Source of the DNA: Mastigamoeba balamuthi
Lineage: Eukaryota > Evosea > Mastigamoebida > Mastigamoebidae
Reading direction: 5' to 3'
Length of the DNA stretch: 64,000 nt
NCBI GenBank assembly: GCA_902651635.1
Contig: CACRSC010000030.1
Coordinates: forward strand, 406,641-470,640
A program made the position numbers and the translations under genes. Below, one piece after another: positions 37,001 through 48,299 of this stretch. The notes beneath the pieces were generated by a model that did not search any database, was not told where the DNA came from, and saw only the letters and a program-made list of their open reading frames with translations. Numbering within the stretch: position 1 is the stretch's first letter; the number at the start of each line of letters is the position of its first letter.

Positions 37001-39173
37001 CAGGTCCTGGTCCGAGTGGCGGGCTCGTACCGAAGGAACGCTTTCGCTCTGCGAGCTTCTTCTGCTTCTCTGCCTCGAGCTTCTGAATACGCAGTATGGT
37101 CTGCTCGTCCTGCTGCTGGCGCTGCTGCTGCTGCTGCTGGGCAGCGTCGACGGCGCGGGCCACCTGCTCCTTGGAGGCCTCCCTGTCCCTGTCCCTGGCA
37201 GCGGGGCGCCTCTGCTCGGCTGCCGTCTCCGTGTCTGTCGAGCGAGCGCTCAGGGGCTGCTGGGGGCCCGCACGCTTGTTGTCCTGCGTGCGGCCCTGGC
37301 GCCTCTTGTCCTTGTCCGAGCGTCTCGGGGGCTTGCTGGCGGGCGTAGCCCCGTCCGTGTCTGTCTCGATCTGCTCCCCGACGCCGGCGTCTGCGGGGAT
37401 GGCCGCGAGCTCCGCGGTCTCCCTCTGCCGATTTGCCACCCACGTGAATCATTTAATTGCCGATGAGAATGCCATTCAGAGACCGATTCGCAGTTTGTTG
37501 GGCGTGCTGGTGCACCTCGACCTGATCTGATCGGGCTTTGATCTTGGCCTCGACGCGGAGGTCGCACAGCTCCTTTCGTATTTCTCGCTTGACCTCGCAG
37601 AGTTCCTCGTGGATCCTGCCCGTGTATTTAAGTGAGAAAACAAAGGGGGAAACAGCTGCGCAGGAAAGAAGGGAAGCCGCGAGTGGAAGAGAGGCACTTG
37701 AGAGTCCGCTCTGCGGTGACTTTGTCCAGCTCGTCACGCTCGCGAGCAATCTTCTCGCGCTCCTGAGCGAGGACAGTCCCCAGAGTCGCTTGTGTTCCGT
37801 GCTCGAGTCAACGAGGAAAAAAAAGGCAAAACAAACGGCTCACCGTTGACCTCCTTCTTCTGTTCCGACAGCACGTCGATCCTCTGCTTGAGCTCCGTCA
37901 GCGAGGCCTCGACTGCGGTCATCGTCCGGTTAGAGGAGGCGCCCTCTGGGGGACTCAATTGGCTCGGGGGGCGGGCACAGACCGGTCTGAATGATCTGGG
38001 GCGCGACCTCTTCTTTGATCAGCCGCGCCTGCTGCGCGACCTGCTGCGTCGCCTGCGCCAGCACCTGGTCGCGCTCGCGCTCCCGCATCTGCCTCTCGGT
38101 GTCGACGACGAGGGGCTCCCTGACGTGGGCCGACCGGGCGTCGGGGTACGGCGCCAGCGCTGCTGCAATGGCGGGGCTGTCCCTGTGCTCGGGGTGCCTC
38201 CGCTCCACGTGCTTGGCCAGGAACTCCCGGTCCTTGAACGCCTTGAGGCACATGGGGCACCTCTGCGGGCGTTCAGGGGCTGAGGGCGGAGCGGCTGGGG
38301 GCTCACGTAGTGCGTCGGGGAGACCAGGGGGGCGCCGGTCTTGATGGCGAGCTCGAGGGCCTCGACGGCCTTCCGGAGCTGCCGCCGCTCGCGCCTGAGG
38401 GTCCCCAGCTCGATCTCCTGCGCCCGCGTGCGCTGCGCCAGGGAGGAGCGGTCCGCGAGGGCCTCTGCGAGGCGCGACTGCGCAGCCCCGAGGTGCTGGG
38501 CCAGCCGTCGCTGCGACGCGTGCAGGTACTCGATCATCATCTGCGCCAGCTGCATCACCTGCACCCGCAAAAAACTAAGTGCTTCGCATTCAACGCAAGT
38601 CAATTGATTCCCCAATGTCTAGTAATGGGCCACGTGCAGGTGTGCGTCCCAGGTGCACGCGTTCAACTCATGTGACACGCAAACGTTGTGGGAGCCGCTG
38701 AAATGTGCTAGACAATCAATTGACTTGGCGGCCACACGCGAGAACTCGCCGATAATCAGTGCGAGTAGCGAACTGCAATTGCAACGGATTTCACCCCCTC
38801 TCCCCCCGGACCTTAACGTATCCAGCGTCCACGCGCCACGCCTCGCCCTCCACGTCAGCGAATGTCACCATCTCGACGAGGGCGTTCAGCGCCTCGATGT
38901 CGCACTGCACAGTGTTGGCACCGCGCCTACCCCCACCAGGCGATTGCGGTTGGTGCTCACGTCGCGGGCGATCCTCGCGGGGTCCACGCGGGCGAGGAGG
39001 CCCCAGTCGAGCAGCCCAGTCCGCGGACGGAACGAAAAAGCGGGGGCGGCGCTCGCGGGCGCCTGCGAGCCCGCGAAGTCCCTCTGCGACGCGATTCGGG
39101 AAGTGGAGCGCAGGGTGGAGGCCTGGCAGGCGGCCGTGGCCGCGCGGGACCTCCGGGTGCTGCGCAGCGACAT
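34042..39173 (-). CDS. DZIP1: DZIP1-like ciliary-base zinc-finger protein with acidic tail
   Basis: About 14 exons read in frame from 39173 to 34042 (roughly 1200-1300 residues). The N-terminal domain matches DZIP1: FSFRPRTGLLDWGLLARVDP, then RIARD|CDIEALNALVEMVTF across intron 1, then LAQMMIEYLHASQRRL. A long coiled coil follows, then one C2H2 finger, CPMCLKAFKDREFLAKHVERRH, split into two runs of cysteines and histidines as in DZIP1. Further coiled-coil exons follow. The last exons turn acidic, with about 300 residues dominated by D/E runs. DZIP1 proteins sit at centrioles and the ciliary transition zone and support ciliogenesis; the finding implies a cilium in this lineage. Introns of 45-60 nt carry CAATTGA. 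The gene is divergent from the PWWP gene across 466 nt. Confidence 0.8.
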
Positions 39174-39639
39174 CTCTGCGAACCGACCGATTTACCAGCG
39201 CCAAAATTAAACCAGGAATAATATCTCCGCCAGATATTTCGCCATTCCCGCGCTCGTTGGGGAACCGCGGGCGCGCCGGTGTCCTGGCGCTTCTACTAGC
39301 CGACGCGGGCGCGGGGGAGAGAGAAGCCCCGGCGGGATAGTGTTGACTGAGGGATGACGTGTCAGATATTTTCTGGTGGGCTTTTTCTTTTCTCGTTTCG
39401 ATCCCCATTGCGCGCGGCGCTCGTCCACACAACCAGCGCCCAGGACGCGCAGACACGCGATTCGCAGGCTGCAGGGGCCACACCACCGAAACCGAATCGA
39501 GCCGAGGGTCCGCGCGCGCTCCATTCCGCGCCGTCTGCGGCCCCCGAAACTGAAAACGCTCTCGCGGGGACGCCGCGCCTCCCGCGCCCCCGGGGCCGCT
39601 GCAGGAGCGCAGGCGAGGAGGACCGAGGACGCTGGGTCG
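39174..39639. promoter_or_regulatory. Probable bidirectional promoter, DZIP1-like / PWWP genes
   Basis: The 466 nt between two divergent start codons contain AGATATTT at 39232-39239, 59 nt from the DZIP1-like start, and AGATATTTT at 39364-39372. Both fit the GATATYT core seen elsewhere. The spacer is less GC-rich than the flanking coding exons. Confidence 0.4.
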
Positions 39640-42600
39640 ATGGCGAAGCTGAGGCGCAGGACCAAGGCGTCGCCAGAGGCCTCGGAGGGCTCCGGGGCCG
39701 AGCAGGACCGCGGGACGCCCTCGCAGCCCGCAGTCGACGCCGCCAAGCGCGCCGTCGATGACGTGGCACGGCAGGGGAGCGCCGAGGGCGGGGAGGCGCG
39801 CGGGGGGCGCGGCGACGGCGCGGCAGAGGAGAGGGGAGGGCGGGCGGGCGACAGGAGGTCGTCGACGGGGTCCGCCGACGGCGACGGCGCCCCAGGCCAC
39901 GTCGACGACGACGACAACAAGGCGTCGACGGCCGACGACGACGAGGGCGAGCCCCCGGCCAAGCGGGCGCGCAGGAGGCGCGGGCACAAGCCCAGCAGCC
40001 GGGCGATCGACGACGACAGCGACGTCGACGGCGACGGCGACAAGCGCCAGCGCCACGACACGGCTGCCAGGGCTGCCAGGGTCGTGCTCGAGGGCCCGCT
40101 GGCGGAGCTCGTGCACGCGTGGCGCAGGAAGCGCGTCGCGGACGCCGTGGCGTGCGTCGCGAGGCGCGGGCCGCGAGAGGAGCACTGCATCGCAATTGAC
40201 TTTGGCACAAAGCACGCGCACTTCTACGGTACCCTGGCAGCGGCAGTCACTGTGCGGAGGGTGGCCCTCGTTCTGACGCTGCTGCTGGCGCCTCTCCCCC
40301 TTGCAGGCCAGCCCAAGGGCAAGAGCAGCAAGATCACGGGCAGGACGCCTTTTGCTGTCGCCTACAAGGTTGCGCAGGGCTGCCATCAATTGATGGATTG
40401 GGGGGCCGCGGGTTGCTGATGGACGGCCGCGCAGATGAGAATGACGCTCGTGGAGAGCGAGGAGAGCGACGAGGAGGAAGAGGAGGAGTGCGAGATTGTG
40501 GTGACGGAGGAGCCGAGAAAGGTGTTCCTCGGGAAGTACTGCGAGGACCAGACGTTCATCGTGCGGTACCCCGCGTGCCCCGCGTGGCCCGCGAGGGTCT
40601 TCGACCCCGAGTACGCGTCGCCGGCCGTCATTGCCGAGCGGCCCGCGGGCACCCAGCACCTCCTCGTCCAGTTCTTTGGCACGCGGGACTTGTACGACCT
40701 AATCTTACTTTACATTTCATTAACCCTAACCCTAACCCTTACCTTAACCCTAACCCTCACCTCTAAACAATTTTAACGATGCGCCGGGCACCGAATGCAC
40801 AGCGGGTGGGTGACAGCGGAGCAGATGATGCCTTTTGACAAGAGCATGCAAGTGGACGAGCCCAACACGAAGCCCTCGGAGCTGAGGAGGTGGCGGAAGG
40901 CGCTGATCGAGATACGCAAGTTCAAGGCAGCGGCGCCGCCGACGCACGAGGAGATCGACGCGGCGGAGAACCCGCAGCAGGTCGAGGTGGTGCAGGCGGA
41001 GGAGCCCAAGAAGCCGCGCAAGAAGCCCGGGCGCAAGCAGCAGAGGGAGGCCGAGAAGGAGAAGGAGAAGGAGAGGGAGAGGGACGCCGCCAAGGAGAAG
41101 CAGAGGGAGAAGGAGAGGCGAAAGAAGGACAAGGACAAGGGCGACAAGAAGGAGAGGAAGAAGAAGCACCACCACCACCACAAGGACAAGGGCAAGGGCA
41201 AGGACGAAGCCGACGACGAGGCCGCCAGGCGCAGCAAGAAGCCCCACGTCAAGAAGGAGTCGCCTCCGCCCAGCAGCGCGCCCGAGGAGCCGCTGGCCGA
41301 TGCGCCCAAGGAGCCCGCGAAGGAGGCCCCCGGGCAGCAGGAGCCCCGCGAGGCCGCCGGGGCCCAGGAGGCCGCCCAGGAGCAGCCCGCCGAGGCCAAG
41401 GAGGCCAGGGAGCCCAGGGAGCCCGCGAGGGAGGCCGCGCGCGCTGCGGGAGCCGCGGAGGACAGCGCCAAGCCCGCGAAGCAGAGAAAGCGGCCGCGGG
41501 ACGAGTCGGAGCACTCGGACGCGCACACGAAGAAGCGGCCCCGGGCCGAGAGGGCGGGCAAGAGGCCCAAGGGCGCCGCGGCTGCCGCGCCCTCTGCGTC
41601 GCCGGTCGCCAAGCCGCCGACGCCCCCGCCAGCGGCAGCGGCAGCGGCGGCGCCCAGAGTCATCGTGGCGGCCGACGTCATCAAGCAGCACCTGCACAGC
41701 GCCGCTGCGGCAGCTGCGGCAGGGCCGGCGGTGGCCCAGGCGGCGGCCGAGGCGCACGGGACGCCGCCAGAGGCCGTGCGGCCGGCGCCCGTGCAGCTCA
41801 AGGCGTTCGACTTCCTCTCGGAGCCCAAGAGGGCCGCAGCGGCGCCGCAGCACCCCAAGCGGGCGCAGCGGGCGGCGCAGCAGCAGCAGCAGGGGCAGCA
41901 GCTGGCGCACCGCCCCAGGCCCACGGAGATCTCGGTGGGCGTCCCGCGCGGCGGCGGCGCGAGCCCCTCGCCCGTGCCCTCGAGCGCCGCGTCGCCCAGC
42001 CCCGCGGTCGCCGCGCCCTCGGCCCCCCGCGACGAGCCCCCGCACCCCGCGCAGCAGCAGCACGTGCGGACAGCAGCAGCGGCTGCGGCTGCGTTGCCCC
42101 CGATGGGCGCGATGGCGGCGATGGCGTCGCTGGCGCCGCAGCCGTCGATGCCGCCGATGCAGCTGGGCGTCAACGTGACGGTGCCCTACCAGGCCCAGAG
42201 GCCCCCGCTGCCCCCGCCCCCGCCGCCACCGCCGCCGCCGCCCCCGCTGCCGCCGCGGGCCGCGCCGGTGGGACCCGCAGGGCCGCTGGGGCCTCTGGGG
42301 CCCATGGCGGCGATGCCGGCGGTTCCTGCGGTGCCCGCGATGGCGCAGGGGCCCGGCGCGTACGCGGGAGGGCCCGGGGCTGTGGCGGGGCGCGTGTACA
42401 CAGTCTCGGAGTACCGCAGGATGGCGAGCGAGGCGCCCAGGAACGCGCAGCAGCCGCAGAGCGACGCGCAGTACAGCGCCGCCGCCGCGGGCCCCCGCAG
42501 CGCAATGCCGCTCTACGGCGCGAGGCCGCGGGACAGGGAGGAGCAGCAGCAGCAGCAGCCGCAGCAACAGCAGCAGCAGCCCGGAGCGGCCCCGCAGCAG

Positions 42601-43397
42601 CAGAGCGAGGGGGTGAGGGACTACAGAGACCTCGCGAGGGCGCGGGACTACAGGGCGCGGGAGCGGAGCCGCAGCCGCAGCCGCAGCAGGAGCAGGAGCA
42701 GGAGCAGGCGGCACAGGCACCACCACCACAGCGGCGGCAGCAGCAGGCACGGGCACCACGGGCGCAGCAGCAGCAGCGGCGGCAGCAGGGACAGGGAGCG
42801 CGACAGGGAGCGAAGGCCCTCGTCGAGGTCGCGCTCGCGCTCGCGCTCGCGGTCGCCGCGGCGCAGGCACTCGCGCGACTCGCGCGACCACAAGAGCGCC
42901 TCCAGGGCCCGCGACTACCCGGACGAGCCCTCGCAGCCCTCGTGGCTCTCGCCCGTGCGGCCCTCCGAGGGTTTTTAATTGGTTTCCCATAATTTGGGGC
43001 AGAAATTCAATTGAATTCGGGCGCCACAGAGGGCGGACAAGAGCGACAAGATCTCGACGCAGCACGGGAGCTTCATTGGCAACATTGGCGCGTTCGCGCG
43101 AGAGCAGCAGGCGTTCCTGAGCCCCTCGGACAGCCGCGGCGCCCGCGTGGCCAGCGCAGTGCGCACTTTGTTTTTTCATAGCATCCTCGTTTTGCGCTCT
43201 GACCCCCCAATGCCACGTAGCCGCAGCAGCAGAGTCCTGCGATGTTCCCGGGTCCTGCAGGGCCTGTGGCAGGCATGTCCCCTCTGGCGGCGCAGCAGCA
43301 GCAGCAGCAGCAGCGCGACCCGCTGAGGGCAGCAGGCCCGCAGCAGGCGCAGCCGCCGTGGATGGTGCGCTGTCAATTGAACTCTGGGCAGCGCTGA
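39640..43397 (+). CDS. PWWP-domain, SR/RS-rich nuclear protein
   Basis: Six exons (39640-40228, 40307-40368, 40435-40691, 40803-42954, 43030-43158, 43221-43397) stay in frame and give about 1121 residues. The PWWP domain spans exons 3-4: ACPAWPARVFDPEYASPAVI, then LLVQFFGTRDF|GWVTAEQMMPF, which fits WPAxV...FFGTxxxxWV. PWWP domains bind DNA and methylated histone H3, so a chromatin role is likely. Before it lies a charged D/E/K/R-rich region with possible nuclear signals. After it come long K/E-rich and A/P/Q-rich stretches, then an RS-rich block (RSRSRSRSRSRS near 42680) and histidine-rich runs. RS plus PWWP suggests a chromatin-splicing link, similar in idea to LEDGF/HDGF proteins. Intron 3 contains a telomeric repeat. 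The last 27 nt before the stop look like a splice unit but read through. Confidence 0.8.
40731..40770 (+). repeat. Interstitial telomere-type repeat in an intron
   Basis: Four perfect TAACCC units, with interspersed CTTACC and CTCACC variants, lie inside the 111-nt intron 40692-40802 of the PWWP gene. The splice sites on either side restore the PWWP motif in frame, so the placement within the intron is well supported. The unit is the complement of TTAGGG. Confidence 0.9.
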
Positions 43398-43697
43398 CGG
43401 CCGGGCAGCAACAGCAGAGCGACGCGGGGAGGCGCTGAGGCGAGGGAGAGGCGAAGGCGAGGCGACTGGGAGCGACGACGGACGCCCGGCTCTCTCGCTG
43501 TGCTCCGCAGCAGCGGTCGACAAGGGATAATTGACTCGTGCTAAGAACCTTTCAGTTTTGGCCCCGCACACACAAACCTGCCTCTGCTCTGTGCTCTGTT
43601 ATGGACGGGCCTCGATGCACAGAGAGCTTCACCAGCAAGTTGTTGCAGCCACCGCTCCCGCTGCCTAGATGCGCGGTAACAACATAAAGATGTGAAT
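43398..43697. other. Spacer before tRNA-Phe
   Basis: 300 nt without a gene. The last bases, GATGTGAAT, directly before the tRNA are shared with the other tRNA-Phe copy and may be part of its pol III upstream element. Confidence 0.4.
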
Positions 43698-43770
43698 GCG
43701 ACCTTGGCGCAGCTGGTAGCGCGTTAGACTGAAGATCTAAAGGTCGCTGGTTCAATCCCGGCAGGTCGCA
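43698..43770 (+). tRNA. tRNA-Phe (GAA), second copy
   Basis: 73 nt, identical to the copy at 25772-25844 and in the opposite orientation. It has the anticodon loop CTGAAGA, A and B box sequences, and discriminator A, followed by CTTTTATTT. Both copies are preceded by GATGTGAAT, which argues for duplication including the immediate flank or for a conserved upstream promoter. Confidence 0.97.
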
Positions 43771-43825
43771 CTTTTATTTATTCGCTTAAACCCCCCCTGG
43801 AGCCGTTGGCTGTGTTGTGCGGCGC

Positions 43826-46800
43826 TCAGTGGGCTGCCGACGAGGCCCACCTCTTCTTGGCGAAGTAGAGGAGGGTGAGGATCTTGGCGCCCTCGTGCAC
43901 AATTGATTTGCTGGCCGCGTTGGCGCGGACGACCTGCGCGAGCACCTCGAACGCCCCCAGCGCCAGCAGCTCCATCAGGCCGCCCCGCTGCAGCTGCCCG
44001 TCGACGCTGACGAGCGCCCCCAGCAGCGCCAGCGCGCCCCCGAGCAGCGCTGCGTCGCCCGGGCAGCGTCGCACGCGCTCGACTGCGGCCCGCAGGCCCC
44101 CGGCCCTCCGCACGGCCTGCGCGGCGTTCTGGCCGCCCCGGCTGACCCGCGCCAGCGCCCGCAGCACCGCCGCGGGGCCCTCGGGGCCGCAGGCGAGGCG
44201 CGCGAGCAGCGTGTCGGCGAGGGCGGGCGCCGCCTCGTGCGCGGCGTCGGTGCGCTCGCAGACGAGGCCGAGGACGTCGAGGGCCAACGCCGCGGGGCCC
44301 GCGGGCGCGGAGCTGCGCGCCAGGAACGCGCCGAGGGCGCGGACGAGGGCGAAGAGGACGCGCTGGTCGAGCGCGGGCGCCTGGGCCTGGAGCAGCAGCT
44401 GCAGGCACTCGAGCTCGAGGACGAAGACGCGGCCGTCGCTGCCGCCGCTGCTGTGCGCGGGCAGCAGTTTCGCTAAGGCCCCGAGCACGTGGCGCACGTC
44501 AAACGCGCCCAGCACCAGCAGCGAGCGCCAGGCGCCGCAGCAGCGCAGCAGCAGGTCCGTGGAGCGCGCGCCCAGCAGCGCGCAGTCGGCGACGAGCTTG
44601 GACGCGCGCTCGAGGTGGTGCGCAGTCGGCGAGCGGCCCGCGAGCCGCAGGCTCTGCTCCACGACCGCCTCGGCGCTCCCGCCGCGTCTGCCCGTCGCCG
44701 CGACGGCCCTGAGGCACAGCTCGACGGCGGCCCAGTCGCAGACAGAGGTCCCGCAGGCGCAGACGGCGGGCAGCTCGTGGAACGGCCGCTGCGCCGCCGA
44801 GAAGGCGCAGAACCGCCCGAGGCAGCGAAGACCCGAGTTCTCCGATCCGGATCGCGAAAAGAATGCGCGCAGGGCGCCCAGGGCCGCGGCGTAGACCGGC
44901 TCGGCGAGCTCGGCGTCGGCGAGCAGCAGCAGGTCGCCCAGCAGCGCGCAGCCGTTGCGCTGGAGCTCCTCGTCGTCGGGCCAGCGGAGCATCGCCTGCA
45001 GCGCCACGGGCACCAGCGCGCACTCGCGCACGGCGTACGCGGCCCGCGCCTGCGTGCAGAGCACCACCGCGGGCAGCGCCCTGCTGCTGGCCAGCTGCAG
45101 CTCGCGCGACTCGAGGCCCTCGCGCGTCGCGTTGATGGCCGACGAGAGGACCGAGCGGACCTGAGGGGTCAGCGACCCGTCGGCGGCGTCCGCGAGGTGC
45201 CGGTGGGCCTGCGCGAGCACCCGCAGGGCTGCGGCCCGCGCGCGCGGCACGCCCAGCGCGAAGAGGGCCCTCTCGACGACGCGGGAGAGGCAGGGCTCGG
45301 GGAGGGCCTGCTCGCCCTGCAGCGCGGCGGCCAGCGCGTCGCAGCCGCTCTGCTGCAGCTCGTCGACCTCGCGGAAGGCCTCGAGCGAGCAGAGGACGCT
45401 GGCGACGACGTCCTCGTGCTGCAGGGCGCTGAAGACCTGGACGGCGGTCGAGTCTGCGGGCTTGAGGGCCGCGGCGTCGCGCAGGACGTCCATGCAGGCC
45501 TGCTGGACCTGCGCGTGGGCGCTGTGCGAGTGCATCGCGTGCAGCACTGCCGTCACGACGGCGCAGTAGTCGCTGCTCTGCTGCTGCTCGCGGCGAGGCA
45601 GCCCGCACTGCAGCTCCTGGCGCACTGCCGTCAGCGCGCGGTAGGTCTCGTCGAACTTGGCGTCCTCCTTGAGCAGCAGCAGGAGGGCAGCTGAGGGGAC
45701 AGTGAGTAAAAAATAAACTCAATTTTTAGATTCAACTGAAGAAAGGAAGTCAATTTATTCCCCAGATTAGTTGCATAATGAGTCAAATAAAAAGGAAAAT
45801 GAACGCACAATTGAATTGCAGTGGGCTTCCTGCCTGAACTGCGACCTGCCTGAGGGGCTGGGCATCCCCCGAGAGCTTGATGGCGTCGGATACACTCCCC
45901 AGCCACATGGCCCTCGTGGACTCGTCGGCTATCTTGACGGCGATACTCAGAGTGTCCTTACAAATGATCACCACGTCATCGCCTTCAGTGTGCAGGTTAG
46001 TGTGCTGTTATCAAAGCTAAGAGAGAACTCACCGCTCTGTGAGACCGCACTTCCCATCAGAGGGAATGACATAACCTCAGTTGACTTTCCCTTCTCTGTC
46101 AGCAGTGCCAAAACCACGTTGTTGAAGACGCCGATCCAATTCGCTTTCGGATTATAATTGGTAAGGCAGTGAGAAACAGCAACGTCAATTGGACTCTCAC
46201 CTTCAGTGGGAGAGCACTCGCCATCAGCACAGAGGGCCTTGAACTGCCCATGCAGGACAATGTGGCTGCCAGAGCGCACAAAGTCCACGGCGATCTTCTT
46301 CCACGCAATCTCGCCGAGGCTCTGCAGGACCTCTGCGGTTGCCCTCTGTCTCACCTGCGTATTTATCTCTCCTAGAATCCTCTGGAAGTCCTGGTGCACC
46401 CACTCGAGGTCCTTTCTGTCCGGGTGGTCTGTTCCAGCAGTCAGCATGGCGGGATGTCAATTGAGAGCACCCTGCTCGGTGTTCTTGAGGAGTTCTCTGA
46501 AGAGCAGGGGCAGCTTTGTGATGTGCTGCAGCGGAGTCATCAGATACGAGTCCAACCCCAGGCGCCTCAGTGATGGCGTCTCTCTGACGAGGGTTTCTAG
46601 AACTTTCTTGAGCCGGGGAATTCTGAGTATCTCTGCCTGCGCCTCCTGCTCGCAGCAGACTCTGTTTTCTCCAGAGTCAATTTGCTTTGAAACAACGAAA
46701 AAAGGCAACGCACGAGGAGAACATGAAGGCAAGGCCAGATATGATGCGCATGCGGGCGCCTATCCTCTGCTCGGACAGGGGCTTGGCGCACTCCTCCTCG

Positions 46801-48154
46801 AAGACAGTGAGGAAGTTGCTGGATAGCTCGACGAGGGGGCGAATCCGCGAGAAAAGAAGAGTCAACTGACTGTCGTCCAGCACTCCCGCCTCCCTGATCT
46901 TCGGTTCCCACACCTGCGAACTCTCTGAGCCAGGGTGGTGCCCCGACTGTGTTGCGTACGTTTACGATGATCAGCAGGTCCTCTCTGAATGCCTTTTCTG
47001 GAGCACTTGTGAGCTGTGTACAACTGTTGGCTGAGTACCTTTCTCGGCCATCTCCGAGAGGACCATGTGTCGCTGCTCGGCAGCTTTGGAGAGCTTGAGC
47101 TCGCTGCTCAGGAGCGCTGTCGTGTGCTCTTCGAATGCGTGGCCGATGGAGTCCCCGAGGCTCCCGCACACTCTGGTCAGCTCCGAGCACAGCGACGTGT
47201 ACTTCTCGAGGAATTGCTCGCCCTCGTCCAGACGGAACTCCTGCGTTCAGCCGTTGAGTTCCCACTGCTTCCCCTCTGCTGAGGTGCGCTTGCCCTTTTG
47301 ATGGCGAGCAGCTGCTGGCAGAGCGACTGTATGGATCTCTCGGCCTCTTCTGACGCTCGTCTGACCTGGGCCATGAACACTTCTGTCTGAGCTGACTGGG
47401 GACCACTCCGCGAGCTCTGAGGCCCCAGCACTGCTTGCGGTTTCGCTGCAGTGCTCTGCGCTTGCTGATGCTGCTGATCCTGAGTTGTCTTCCAGGATTG
47501 CGGAGATAAATCAATTGCTATTCGAGACAAAGAATTGTCAAAAGAGTGTGTCGCACTGCGCAGGGGACACAGGGCTCTTGCTTGATGTAGAGGAGCCTGG
47601 AGTTGGCTGCAGAGATCCTCTGGAGGACGTCCGAGACCCTCGCCTCGCAGCTGAGCAGCTCCCTCTGGCCCTCCCGCGGCCCCGCGGCCCACAGGGACCA
47701 CCCAGGCCCTGCCCTGAACTTCCTCTCGCACGCCGCGCAGAGCTCGGCCACGTCGCAGCCCTCGGGCACGGCCACAGTCCTGTAGGTGCCGTCGGCCCCG
47801 TACACAGTCGCCTGCAGCTGCCCCTGCGGCCCCTGCGGCCCTTGTGGCCCCTGGCGCTGCCTCCCTGGCCCCAGGACGGCGATGCGGGGCCCGGCAGAGG
47901 TCTGCGAGGGCCTCGTGGCCACGAACCGCGTCTGGCCGGCGAGCGGCGAGCAGCCTCGTGGCACCGGCGACTGCGGCAGTGGAAATGGTTCAGTAAAGTT
48001 GCAACGGCAGCGGCAACGCTGCGCTCGGTGCGCAAAAAAGAACTCGGGGGGACCAGAGGGCGCGGCGCACCGCGGCGTCGCCACGCGGGGAGTGCAGCAG
48101 CGACACGTCGGAGGTGCTGCGCAGGTGGCGCCTGTCCGCTGCGCTGTGCTGCAT
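43826..48154 (-). CDS. RhoGEF (DH-PH) fused to an armadillo-like region
   Basis: About eleven exons, about 1200 residues. The N-terminus MQHSAADRRHLRSTSDVS starts at 48154. Next comes a RA/ubiquitin-like segment (VYGADGTYRTVAVPEGCDVA), then a helical stretch. The DH domain reads AFREDLLIIVN, VLDDSQLTLLFSRIRPLVEL and LRRLGLDSYLMTPLQHITKL. A PH domain follows, ending ADESTRAMWLGSVSDAIKL. After the PH domain, donor GTGCGTTC (phase 1) joins to an exon starting ALLLLLKEDAKFDET, which carries about 600 residues of leucine/alanine-rich ARM-like repeats to the stop at 43826. DH-PH proteins activate Rho/Rac GTPases; the ARM part may bind a partner. The join to the ARM exon is exact in phase, but it is inferred. 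One intron between two helical exons is GC-AG. Another intron is only 42 nt, with TCAATTGACATCC. Confidence 0.75.
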
Positions 48155-48299
48155 CGGGAAACTGAACACTGAGGAAAATGCAGATATTTATCTGCGAGTT
48201 TCAGAGTGCAGTCTGCACTGTTGCGCGCGGTGACTGTGTGCGGGAACCGCGTGCACCAGCTGAGCAGGTACCCCCGGGCTGCTGGGTGCTCGCTGGGCC
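48155..48299. promoter_or_regulatory. Short divergent promoter region
   Basis: Only 145 nt separate the RhoGEF start (-) from the next gene (+). AGATATTT at 48182-48189 lies 28 nt from the RhoGEF start and fits the recurring core. Confidence 0.3.

Noticed and set aside
40190-40228. IAIDFGTKHAHFYG in the PWWP gene as an Hsp70/actin ATPase motif
   Set aside because: Only the IDFGT start resembles Hsp70; no other phosphate or adenosine motif follows, and the same DNA contains a CAATTGACT that could make part of it an intron.
45700-45800. Separate gene start for the armadillo region
   Set aside because: No ATG opens the frame near 45690, while the donor GTGCGTTC after the PH domain joins it in exact phase; a fusion is simpler.
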